64,000 nt of DNA from contig NZ_CAXBDD010000007.1 of NCBI RefSeq assembly GCF_963974515.1, positions 26,303 through 90,302 on the forward strand, written 5' to 3'. Below are positions 44,723-53,020 of this stretch, piece by piece. A program made the position numbers and the translations under genes. Source of the DNA: Sunxiuqinia sp963974515 (GTDB lineage: Bacteria; Bacteroidota; Bacteroidia; Bacteroidales; Prolixibacteraceae). The notes under the pieces were generated by a model that saw only the letters and a list, made by a program, of their open reading frames with translations, made no database searches and was not told the DNA's origin. Position 1 is the first letter of the stretch, and each line of letters begins with the position of its first letter.

Positions 44723-47473
44723 ATGCGCAAGCTACCACTTCCCATCATCCTTGTTTTCGTTGTGATAATTGGTGCCACCTGTTTCTTCACGGCATGCCAG
44801 TCCCAAGGTTACGGGGATAACTCGTCTTTTCGGGCCGTTCCGGTCCGAACACCCCTGATCGTTGAAATACCTGATCTTGGATCCTTTATGAAACGAATTG
44901 ATCCGGAAAACCAAATCGTATCGGAGCTGGAGCAGTTCATTCAACTTCAGGCTTTTTTTACTGATGTCCGGGAAGTGAAGACCCAGTTTGAAGCCAGCGA
45001 CCAATTGCGAAAAGTACTTTCAAACAAATCGGTTCTGGTTGCCTTCAATGCTGAAGGGAAAAATAATGTGGGTGGTTTGTTTATTGCCAGCCTGGATGAC
45101 CGCAAAGAACGAGCGGATTTGATGGATTACTTCAACAGCCTGTCCGATGCAAAAAAAGGAGGAATCAGCTCGCGCGATTATGACAACGAACAAATCTATC
45201 AGCTAAACACCGGCAACACCGAACTGCACTTCGCTTTTAAAGACGGGGTGTTGCTGTTTAGCCGTTATGCTTTGTTTGTGGAAGAAGCCATTCGCCAAAT
45301 GACGGTCGAAAACCTGACCAACGATCAACAACTGCAAGACTTGTACACCACGGTCAGTTCAAGCTCTGATTTCAACCTATACATCCAGCACGAGCGATTC
45401 CCGCCTTTCATCGCTGATCTGGCACCACGGGACTTCAGAAGACAGATCGAGCTTTTTGGAGGTTTTTCCGACTGGACCGAGTTGGATGTCAACATGAAAG
45501 ACACCGAACTGTTGCTTAATGGTTTTAGTTTTTCCAATGATGTCAGCAACTACCTCGCCGCTTTTCGCGGGCAAAAAGCAGTCCGCTCGAACATGCCCGG
45601 GGTATTGTCGGCCAAAACCAGTCTGTACGTCAATTTAGCCCTGGACAACCTGGACACCTTTTACCGCAATTACGAGGAATACTTGAAAAAGCAGGGGCTT
45701 TTCTACCCGCGCGAAACGCAGCTTAAAAAGCTGGAACGCTACAGCAAAGTGCCGTTTCTCAAGCTATTCTCAGAGATTGCAAAAAGCGAGTTTGCCATTG
45801 CCTTTGGAACCGTCACTCAAAATGACCCGGCAACCAACCGCTTCTTCATTGCTGAAGTGAAAGGGCAGTCGCTCGCCCGCGAAAAACTGCTCCCCATGCT
45901 CGATAATTATGCCAAAGCCAATAACACCAGCCTGCAGCAACTGGAAAGCCAATACCAGATTCAAAATGCCCGTTCGTTTTCCATTTACGAGTTTCCGTTC
46001 TCGAACCTGCCTGAGCTACTCTTCGGACAAGTTTTTTCGGGCGTTGAAAGCAACTTCCTGTGTTTCTACGACAACTACGTGATATTTGCCGATAACAGCA
46101 CCGCCCTGAAAAATTATATCCATGACTTGGTGCTTTCCGAAACCTTGGAAAAGGACATCCAGTTTCAGAAATTCAACGAACAGCTGTCCAGTCGATCCAG
46201 CTTTTCATTCTACCTCAACTTTTCGAAAGCTTTCTATTTAAACAACTACTACCTGAATAAAAAAGCCGCCAGTGCAGTTGCTGACCACGAACAGTCAATT
46301 CGTAAGTTCCAGGCCGTTAGCTGGCAGTTTTCCGAAAACTCGGGGCAATTCCTGAATAACCTCTATCTGAAGTATGACCCGGTTTTGAAAGAAGAGCCTC
46401 AAACGGTTTGGCAGAGCAAGCTGGAATCAACAGTGGCGATCAAACCACAGCTAGTTACTAATCATAACGACCCGGCGAACAAGGAAGTCATCATTCAGGA
46501 CAACAAAAACCAACTCTACCTGATTAACAAAGAAGGCGTAAGTCTATGGAAGATTCAACTTCCAGGCAAAATCATGAGCGAAATTTACCAGATTGACTAC
46601 TTCAAAAACGGAAAGTTGCAATACCTGTTTAACACGCAAACCCAATTGCACCTAATTGACCGTGAAGGGAACAATGTGGCCCGCTATCCCATTACTTTCC
46701 GGTCGCCAGCCACCAATGGCGTGGCGGTTTTTGATTACGACAACAACCGCAATTACCGCTTTTTTATAGCCTCCGAAAACAAGCAGGTTTATGCCTACGA
46801 CCGGGAAGGAAACCTTGTCACTGGCTGGGATTTCAAGGGAACCGACGGCCTTGTCGACACATCGGTGAAGCATTTCAGGGTAGCTGGTAAAGATTATCTG
46901 GTATGCGCCGACCAATACAAAACTTACATCTTGGACCGAAGAGGCGACACGCGCGTGAAAACCAGCAGTAATTTTGAACATTCACAAAACGATCTTCACC
47001 TGGTGCAGGCCACACAAGCCGCTATTGCCACCACTGATGTCAACGGGCTCATTTATTTGCAGTATTTTAACGGCCAACACGAAACCTTGAATGTAGGGAG
47101 CTTTGGCAAAGAACACTTTTTCGGAGTCGAAGATCTGAACGGAGATGGCAAAACCGACTTTTTCTTTGCCGATGGAAACAAGCTTTTTGCGTTTACCGAC
47201 AAAGGCAAGAAAATCTTTGCCCGCGAGTTTAACCAGCCCATCAGCAGTAAGCCAAACAGCTACCTTTTTGCCAATAACGACCGAAAAATCGGGGTGGTTT
47301 GCCACGACGAAAACCGGGTGTACCTGGTCAACTCAGACGGCTCGTTTTATGATGGTTTTCCACTGCATGGCAATACTGATTTTACTATTGGATATTTCAA
47401 CCGATCCAACCCTTATTTTAACCTGGTAGTGGGCAACGAAGACAATAGCTTCTATAATTATCAAGTGGAGTAG
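44723..47473 (+). CDS. Large lipoprotein with DUF3352-like and beta-propeller regions
   Basis: 916 aa from the ATG at 44723, which follows a -7 element. The lipobox is FFTAC. The N-terminal about 550 residues have repeated alpha/beta units with VPVRTPLIVEIPDLGSFMKRI and SVLVAFNAEG, similar to DUF3352-type bacterial proteins. The C-terminal about 330 residues contain repeats of the form NKNQLYLINKEG, TQLHLIDREGNNV, NKQVYAYDREGN, KTYILDRRGD and KLFAFTDKGK, a PQQ/FG-GAP-like beta-propeller. No catalytic site is evident. It is probably anchored in the outer or inner membrane facing the periplasm; the function is unknown. Confidence 0.7.
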   Translation: MRKLPLPIILVFVVIIGATCFFTACQSQGYGDNSSFRAVPVRTPLIVEIPDLGSFMKRIDPENQIVSELEQFIQLQAFFTDVREVKTQFEASDQLRKVLSNKSVLVAFNAEGKNNVGGLFIASLDDRKERADLMDYFNSLSDAKKGGISSRDYDNEQIYQLNTGNTELHFAFKDGVLLFSRYALFVEEAIRQMTVENLTNDQQLQDLYTTVSSSSDFNLYIQHERFPPFIADLAPRDFRRQIELFGGFSDWTELDVNMKDTELLLNGFSFSNDVSNYLAAFRGQKAVRSNMPGVLSAKTSLYVNLALDNLDTFYRNYEEYLKKQGLFYPRETQLKKLERYSKVPFLKLFSEIAKSEFAIAFGTVTQNDPATNRFFIAEVKGQSLAREKLLPMLDNYAKANNTSLQQLESQYQIQNARSFSIYEFPFSNLPELLFGQVFSGVESNFLCFYDNYVIFADNSTALKNYIHDLVLSETLEKDIQFQKFNEQLSSRSSFSFYLNFSKAFYLNNYYLNKKAASAVADHEQSIRKFQAVSWQFSENSGQFLNNLYLKYDPVLKEEPQTVWQSKLESTVAIKPQLVTNHNDPANKEVIIQDNKNQLYLINKEGVSLWKIQLPGKIMSEIYQIDYFKNGKLQYLFNTQTQLHLIDREGNNVARYPITFRSPATNGVAVFDYDNNRNYRFFIASENKQVYAYDREGNLVTGWDFKGTDGLVDTSVKHFRVAGKDYLVCADQYKTYILDRRGDTRVKTSSNFEHSQNDLHLVQATQAAIATTDVNGLIYLQYFNGQHETLNVGSFGKEHFFGVEDLNGDGKTDFFFADGNKLFAFTDKGKKIFAREFNQPISSKPNSYLFANNDRKIGVVCHDENRVYLVNSDGSFYDGFPLHGNTDFTIGYFNRSNPYFNLVVGNEDNSFYNYQVE

Positions 47474-47614
47474 CGATTGGGGTATTGATTACTGGATAAT
47501 TAGTGATTGGTCATTGGTGGTCATTTAATGGCCATTCTTCGTGGAGATCATCTTGATGTTGGATTCTTAATTCTTAAAATTTGATCCGGCAGCGTCCGGA
47601 TAGAATCTCCCGTG

Positions 47615-48958
47615 TTAATCCAGACTCTTTAAAATTCCTTTCAGCAGGGCATTCAAATCAAATTCCCCCTTTTTCGAATAGCCGGTTCTCACCACCACCA
47701 ATTCTTTTGATGGGATAATACAAATAAACTGTCCATCGTGTCCTTTACACAAAAACAGGTCGTCGGGAGCGTCCGGATATTCACCCGACCGGTTGAGCCA
47801 GAAGGAAGACCCATATCGCCCTTCGGAGCCATTGGCAGTTTCGGTCGTGTAATCTACCCAGCCTTTGGGCAAGATTTGATCACCCTCCCAGTTGCCATCG
47901 TACAGATACAGCAGCGCGAATCGGGCATAGTCGCGCATGGTGGCATACAAATACGACGAGCCAACGAAGGTTCCGGAAGCATCGACCTCAAATATGGCAC
48001 TGGTCATGCCAATCCGGTTAAACAACGCTTGCCGCGGATAAGCGTAATAGGCCTGATCATCAGGAAAGGTCTTGCGCAGTTCGCGGCAAACCAGGTTGGT
48101 CGACCCCGACGAATACATCCACACCGAGTCTGCTGGATATTTGTAGGCTTTTTGCTGGGTATACAATCCCATATCGCCCACTTTATGAAGCATCACCGTG
48201 ACATCGGACAGATTCCCGTAATTCTCATTCCAGTCCAACCCGCTATTCATCTGTAGCAAATTGCTAAGCGTAATGTCCTGCCGTTTGTCCTGCTGCCATT
48301 CCGAAATCGCCAGGGGTTCGTCAATCGCCATTTTTCCGTCCTTTACACGCAAGCCGACCAAGGCATTGGTCACGCTTTTGGCCATCGACCAACTTAGAAA
48401 TTTTGTGTTTGGAGAGAAATCATCCCGATAAACTTCAGCTATCGGTTGTCCTTTGTAAACAACAACTAAGGCAAAGGTTCCCTTGAAAGGAATGGTATCG
48501 CTCATTGCCTGTGTAATAGCGAGGTTTAGCTTATCACGGTCAATTAACCCCGGAACAGGTTCTTCAATCGCATTGCCCATGGGCCAGCGTATGGAATCGG
48601 AACCATCAGGAAGCACCTCAATCCGCGGATATGGCCGGCTTTGGATCTGCTCTTCTGAAAAATCCTTTACCAGCGTGCAGCCATATCCTTCCACGTAAAT
48701 AGCTTTGGATTTACCCCACAAAAACCGGCTTTCGACTTCCCGTTTTTCAAAGTCCACGGTATTGTTGGTCAACGCGATAAATGAAAAGTTCAGGTCTTCT
48801 TGTTCCATCGCCTCCTGGCTGCGGCCAGCAACAAAGACCGCCGAGGCCAAATTCTTGGCAGCATAACCGGTGATCACAGGCATCAACAAATGGAGGTAAA
48901 AGCCAGCTCCTAAAATGAGGGCAACGAGTACTGCAAGGGCTATTCTTTTTGTTTTCAT
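47615..48958 (-). CDS. Membrane-anchored serine hydrolase, class C beta-lactamase family
   Basis: 447 aa from the ATG at 48958, which directly precedes a membrane segment (ALAVLVALILGAGFYLHLL). The catalytic domain has the S-x-x-K motif at 191-194 (SMAK), a YSS sequence at 282-284 in the Tyr-motif position and a late GHDGQ triad-like motif, all in the order of penicillin-binding-like serine hydrolases (EstB, AmpC, DD-peptidases). The domain faces the periplasm. The substrate is unknown; a peptidoglycan or ester substrate is as likely as a beta-lactam. It stands alone, separated from queA by about 155 bases. Confidence 0.87.
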   Translation of the reverse strand: MKTKRIALAVLVALILGAGFYLHLLMPVITGYAAKNLASAVFVAGRSQEAMEQEDLNFSFIALTNNTVDFEKREVESRFLWGKSKAIYVEGYGCTLVKDFSEEQIQSRPYPRIEVLPDGSDSIRWPMGNAIEEPVPGLIDRDKLNLAITQAMSDTIPFKGTFALVVVYKGQPIAEVYRDDFSPNTKFLSWSMAKSVTNALVGLRVKDGKMAIDEPLAISEWQQDKRQDITLSNLLQMNSGLDWNENYGNLSDVTVMLHKVGDMGLYTQQKAYKYPADSVWMYSSGSTNLVCRELRKTFPDDQAYYAYPRQALFNRIGMTSAIFEVDASGTFVGSSYLYATMRDYARFALLYLYDGNWEGDQILPKGWVDYTTETANGSEGRYGSSFWLNRSGEYPDAPDDLFLCKGHDGQFICIIPSKELVVVRTGYSKKGEFDLNALLKGILKSLD

Positions 48959-49113
48959 ATAAGACCGGCTATTAAAATTGAGCGTGAGTAAACAGTCAGT
49001 CCAATTTACGAAAATACAGCAGAAGATAAAATCCGATCGCAAAGAGGCCTTCATTAAAAAGGCCATCAATTAAATTGACAGCCTTTTCTAAATCTTTATT
49101 TTTGGTGAACTTC

Positions 49114-50163
49114 TTACAAAATCAACATGGCATCGCCATAGGTTCCAAACCGGTATCCTTCTTTGATCGCCTTTTGGTATGCTTCCATCACAAAATCGTA
49201 TCCTCCAAAAGCGGCTACCATCATCAATAGGGTCGACATTGGCAGGTGAAAGTTGGTAATCATTCGGTTGGCTACGCTAAACTCGTACGGAGGAAAAATG
49301 AACTTGTTGGTCCACCCTTCAAACGGCTTTAAATGCCCTTGGGTTGATACGGAGCTTTCGAGGGTTCGCATAACCGTCGTACCAACAGCACAAATATTTC
49401 TCTTTTTAGCCTTGGCATTGTTTACGACCTCGCAGGCTTCATCGCGAATCCAAATTTGCTCCGAATCCATCTTGTGCTTAGTCAAATCCTCCACATCCAC
49501 GCTTCGGAAGTTACCCAAGCCCACATGCAAAGTCACGTAACTAAACTCAACTCCCAGGATCTCCAGGCGCTTCAACAGCTCGCGCGAGAAGTGCAGGCCG
49601 GCCGTTGGTGCGGCAACAGCACCTTCGTGTTTTGCAAAAATGGTTTGATAACGGTCCTTATCTTCGGGCTGAACCGGACGTTGAATAAACTTGGGCAGTG
49701 GTGTTTCGCCCAGGCTGTAGAGGGTCTTTTTGAACTCATCGTATGGCCCGTCAAACAAGAAACGTAACGTCCGGCCTCGTGATGTGGTGTTGTCGATTAC
49801 CTCGGCAACCAGCATATCATCTTCGCCAAAGTACAGTTTGTTACCAATCCGAATTTTCCGAGCCGGATCAACCAACACATCCCATAAACGTTGCTCGCGG
49901 TTCAACTCACGAAGCAAAAAAACCTCAATTTCAGCACCTGTTTTTTCTTTGTTCCCATATAAACGTGCCGGAAAAACCTTGGTATCATTGAATACCATGA
50001 CATCTTGGTCATCAAAGTATTCCGTTATGTCTTTGAATAACTTATGTTCAATTTTCCGACTACCACGGTGCAAAACCATCAGTTTCGACTCATCCCGGTT
50101 TTGGGAGGGATGCAGAGCAATCAGTTCCTCTGGCAGTTTATATTTGAACTTGGATAACTTCAT
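49114..50163 (-). CDS. queA: S-adenosylmethionine:tRNA ribosyltransferase-isomerase
   Basis: 349 aa enzyme transferring the ribosyl part of SAM to preQ1 in tRNA to give epoxyqueuosine. Family blocks: LSKFKYKLPEELIALHP at the start, VMVFNDTKVFPARLYG, FAKHEGAVAAPTAGLHFSRELL, TLHVGLGNFR, RNICAVGTTVMRTLESS, TNFHLPMSTLLMMVAAFGG. It is the last gene of a minus-strand train after truB, 50 bases away, with a small hairpin between them. Confidence 0.95.
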   Translation of the reverse strand: MKLSKFKYKLPEELIALHPSQNRDESKLMVLHRGSRKIEHKLFKDITEYFDDQDVMVFNDTKVFPARLYGNKEKTGAEIEVFLLRELNREQRLWDVLVDPARKIRIGNKLYFGEDDMLVAEVIDNTTSRGRTLRFLFDGPYDEFKKTLYSLGETPLPKFIQRPVQPEDKDRYQTIFAKHEGAVAAPTAGLHFSRELLKRLEILGVEFSYVTLHVGLGNFRSVDVEDLTKHKMDSEQIWIRDEACEVVNNAKAKKRNICAVGTTVMRTLESSVSTQGHLKPFEGWTNKFIFPPYEFSVANRMITNFHLPMSTLLMMVAAFGGYDFVMEAYQKAIKEGYRFGTYGDAMLIL

Positions 50164-50191
50164 AAATGAATAATTTTTCGATAAGACAGAA

Positions 50192-50206
50192 CCCCGTTTT
50201 ACGGGG
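50192..50206 (-). other. Small hairpin between truB and queA
   Basis: Perfect six-bp stem CCCCGT/ACGGGG with a three-base loop in the 49-base gap. Only two T residues follow directly on the minus strand, so it is a weak terminator at most and may tune queA expression. Confidence 0.45.
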
Positions 50207-50212
50207 CAATAT

Positions 50213-50926
50213 TCAGTTTGTTACAAATTTGTCAATATTTTTTAAAAAGTCGGTTAGTGAAAGCGCATCGTCCACTTTGAAATCCCCAATTCGGGTACGT
50301 CTTAAACCGATAAGATAAGCTCCACTATCCAATGCTTTTCCAATGTCGCGAGCCAAAGCCCGGATATAAGTCCCCTTACTACAAACAACCCGGAGCTCAA
50401 TTTTCTCTTGAGAAAAATCAAGTAACTCCAACTCCCGAATATGAATCAGGCGGGATCTCATCTTAACATCCGTCCCTTTTCGGGCATGGGTATAAGCCCG
50501 TTGCCCATCTATTTTGACCGCACTAAAAACCGGCGGGACCTGCTCAATCTCGCCAAGAAACTGTTGCAAAACAGCTTCTGTCGCCACTTGAGTAATGTGT
50601 TTGGTGTCGAATTGTGCATCTTCTTCCGTTTCCAAATCGAATGATGGTGTCGTGGCTCCAAGCTTGATGCTTGCCAGATATTCCTTCTCGCCAGCCTGGT
50701 GCATTTCAATTTGTTTGGTTGCTTTACCCGTACAAAGAATCATCAAGCCGGTAGCTTTCGGATCCAACGTTCCGGCGTGCCCCACTTTCAGCTTTTTGAT
50801 CTTCATGGCGCGACAGAGATTATTGCGTACTTTTTGCACCAAATCAAAGGAAGTCCAGTCCAACGCTTTATCAAAAAGCAACACCTCTCCTTTGACGAAG
50901 TCAAAATTTTTGGGTTCCTCCCCCAT
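50213..50926 (-). CDS. truB: tRNA pseudouridine(55) synthase
   Basis: 237 aa enzyme that makes pseudouridine 55 in the T-loop of tRNAs. The catalytic Asp55 lies in GHAGTLDPKATG, preceded by KGEVLLFDKALDWTSFDLVQKVR and followed by TKQIEMHQAGEKEYLA and GQRAYTHARKG. The C-terminal CSKGTYIRALARDIG is present; the length is that of a compact TruB without a PUA domain. It lies in the train uppP-truB-queA, 48 bases after uppP. Confidence 0.94.
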   Translation of the reverse strand: MGEEPKNFDFVKGEVLLFDKALDWTSFDLVQKVRNNLCRAMKIKKLKVGHAGTLDPKATGLMILCTGKATKQIEMHQAGEKEYLASIKLGATTPSFDLETEEDAQFDTKHITQVATEAVLQQFLGEIEQVPPVFSAVKIDGQRAYTHARKGTDVKMRSRLIHIRELELLDFSQEKIELRVVCSKGTYIRALARDIGKALDSGAYLIGLRRTRIGDFKVDDALSLTDFLKNIDKFVTN

Positions 50927-50974
50927 GGAAAACTCGTTTAGTTAATGTATGGTATGAATCAGGAAGTCAGTTTT

Positions 50975-51757
50975 TCAGCCGGCAAAGATAGCAATTAACC
51001 CGATAACCAGGCAATAGGCTGCAAAATAAATCAACTTGCCTTCTTTTACAATTTTGATCATCCATTTGCAGGCTAAAAGGCCCGCAAGAAAGGCTGCAAC
51101 AAAGCCAACAGCGAGTGGTAATATCCCAATCGAATCTTCCGGGTTCAGTTCATGGCCCAAGAGATCAATGCAATTGGCGCCAATAATTGGAATCAAAACC
51201 ATCAGAAAAGAAAAGCGGGCCATATCTGCTTTTTTCTTACCCAGCAGAAGGCCAACAGCAATGGTTGATCCGCTCCGCGAGATCCCAGGAAGCACAGCCA
51301 TAGCCTGAGCCACGCCAATAATCAGGGAATCGAGCCAGCCGACTTTCTTTTCTTGGGATTTAGCGAAATAGGAAAAAGCGAGCAAACACGCAGTGGCAAT
51401 CAACATTGATCCAACAAAAACCAGGTTCCCATTATACAGGCTCTCAATTTCTTCCCTAAAAAAGAGGCCCAGAATAATGACAGGCACAGCAGAAAAAAGT
51501 AAAAGGGAGATGTACCTGGTTTCTTCATTCCACCTGAAGGCAAACAAGCCTTTAAAAAGCAACAGAACATCTTGTCGGAATACGACCAGGGTACTCAGCA
51601 CGGTTGCTCCATGCACAACAACGGCAAACACCAGGTTGTTGTGCCCTTTCACCCCCAAAAGATTGTGACCTATTTCTAAATGACCACTAGAGCTCACGGG
51701 TAAAAATTCGGTCAATCCCTGAATAATCCCCAGCAAAAAGGCCTGGAAAACGTTCAT
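50975..51757 (-). CDS. uppP: Undecaprenyl-diphosphatase
   Basis: 260 aa integral membrane phosphatase recycling undecaprenyl pyrophosphate for cell-wall and glycan synthesis. The N-terminal IQGLTEFLPVSSSGH (12-26) and the PGISRSGSTIAVGLLLG block are the two conserved active-site regions, embedded in about eight hydrophobic helices. The gene starts three bases after the DUF3098 stop. Historic name bacA, for bacitracin resistance on overexpression. Confidence 0.95.
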   Translation of the reverse strand: MNVFQAFLLGIIQGLTEFLPVSSSGHLEIGHNLLGVKGHNNLVFAVVVHGATVLSTLVVFRQDVLLLFKGLFAFRWNEETRYISLLLFSAVPVIILGLFFREEIESLYNGNLVFVGSMLIATACLLAFSYFAKSQEKKVGWLDSLIIGVAQAMAVLPGISRSGSTIAVGLLLGKKKADMARFSFLMVLIPIIGANCIDLLGHELNPEDSIGILPLAVGFVAAFLAGLLACKWMIKIVKEGKLIYFAAYCLVIGLIAIFAG

Positions 51758-51760
51758 CGG

Positions 51761-52015
51761 CTAGTTTTCTTGTTTTGGGCGTTTCATAATCGCATAAATC
51801 TCGAACAAAAACCCAAACAATACGATTATCGGGGCTAGGGTAATTCGTCTAAAACTAAATATTTCGGGATTGAAAACCGAGGGGTCTTCACTCTTTCCAC
51901 CCACCATGAGAATGAACCCTATGACGATGATTCCGAATCCGATAAGCAATAATTTATAGTTTTCTTTCCCCAATGCGAAAGTTTGTTTCTGCAATTCATC
52001 TTTAGTCTTAACCAT
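51761..52015 (-). CDS. DUF3098 small membrane protein
   Basis: 84 aa with two hydrophobic segments (LLLIGFGIIVIGFILMVGG and ITLAPIIVLFGFLFEIYAIM) joined by a loop (SEDPSVFNPEIFSFRRI), the DUF3098 pattern known almost only from Bacteroidetes, typically between ftsX and uppP as here. Its function is unknown; a role near the division or cell-wall machinery is suggested only by the neighbours. Confidence 0.88.
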   Translation of the reverse strand: MVKTKDELQKQTFALGKENYKLLLIGFGIIVIGFILMVGGKSEDPSVFNPEIFSFRRITLAPIIVLFGFLFEIYAIMKRPKQEN

Positions 52016-52135
52016 GCCTCAATATTTTTGATGATACGAAAGTAGAAAATCTATTTCTAATTAATCGCTCGATTCTCGTGAATTATTGTTCAGGAAGAAG
52101 GATATAACAATTATTTTCCAATTTCGTAATCTGGC

Positions 52136-53020
52136 TCAGGTATAAAAAAGCTCATCATATCGAATTCTAAGATACTTATTCACTGAGAAGTATGTGGACA
52201 ACCACGAAATCAGAACCCCAAAAATAAAAACAATGCCAAAAACCAGCCCGATGGTTCCAACCTGCTGTGGATCAAAAATGCCCTCGAAATCCTGCCGATA
52301 AGAGAAGATCAGCCCCAAGATGCTCAAGTTGGCGAGCAATGCTCCCAAAATACCGTAGCCAATATTCTTCAGGATAAAAGGCCGCCGGATGAATGATCGT
52401 GTGGCTCCAACCAGTTTCATGGTATGAATAATGAAACGCTGCGAGTAAATGGCAATCCGGATGGTGTTGTTGATGAGCGTTGAAAAAATAAACAGAAGCA
52501 AAACCGAGAATACCATTAAAAATAAGCTGATACGTTTTACATTTTCGTTAATGATCCGCACCAGATCGCGCTGATAATAGACTTCCTTTACCTGTGGGTA
52601 AGCCAGAAAGCTATTTTCCAGAATGACCAAACTATCTTGTTGCATATACTCTGCATGCAATTTGATGTCGAGCGAAGAAAACAAAGGATTGAAGCCCAGA
52701 AACCCGACAAAATCTTCGCCCAGGTCTTTGGTCAGTTGTTCCGCCGCCTCTTCCTTGTTTACATACCTGGTATCTTTCACGTAATCGGTGGCGCTTAGTA
52801 TTTTCTGAAGCCGCAGAATCTCCGCTTCGCGCACATCATCGTTTAACACCAGGGTAAATCCAACGTGCTCCCGAACGTAATCTGACAAGCGACCGGCATT
52901 AAGAATCAGCAATGACATCATTCCGACCAGGAACAAAACCAGGGTAATGCTAATGGTTGATGTCAGGTATGATTTGATTAAACGACGCTTAAGCCTCGCC
53001 GGACGTTTCTTCCTCTTCAT
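52136..53020 (-). CDS. ftsX: Cell division protein FtsX-type permease
   Basis: 294 aa with four membrane segments (near residues 20-42, 165-185, 215-240 and 260-280) and a large extracytoplasmic loop between the first two, the FtsX layout. In other bacteria FtsX works with the ATPase FtsE to activate cell-wall hydrolases at division. FtsE is not encoded here, which is common in Bacteroidetes. The ATG at 53020 lies inside the end of yfhO, overlapping it by 32 bases, and no later start fits, so the two are translated from one message. Confidence 0.9.
   Translation of the reverse strand: MKRKKRPARLKRRLIKSYLTSTISITLVLFLVGMMSLLILNAGRLSDYVREHVGFTLVLNDDVREAEILRLQKILSATDYVKDTRYVNKEEAAEQLTKDLGEDFVGFLGFNPLFSSLDIKLHAEYMQQDSLVILENSFLAYPQVKEVYYQRDLVRIINENVKRISLFLMVFSVLLLFIFSTLINNTIRIAIYSQRFIIHTMKLVGATRSFIRRPFILKNIGYGILGALLANLSILGLIFSYRQDFEGIFDPQQVGTIGLVFGIVFIFGVLISWLSTYFSVNKYLRIRYDELFYT

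Noticed and set aside
50192..50206. preQ1 riboswitch before queA
   Set aside because: The 49-base truB-queA gap holds only a six-bp hairpin with a three-base loop and no pseudoknot partner or A-rich joiner in the right place.
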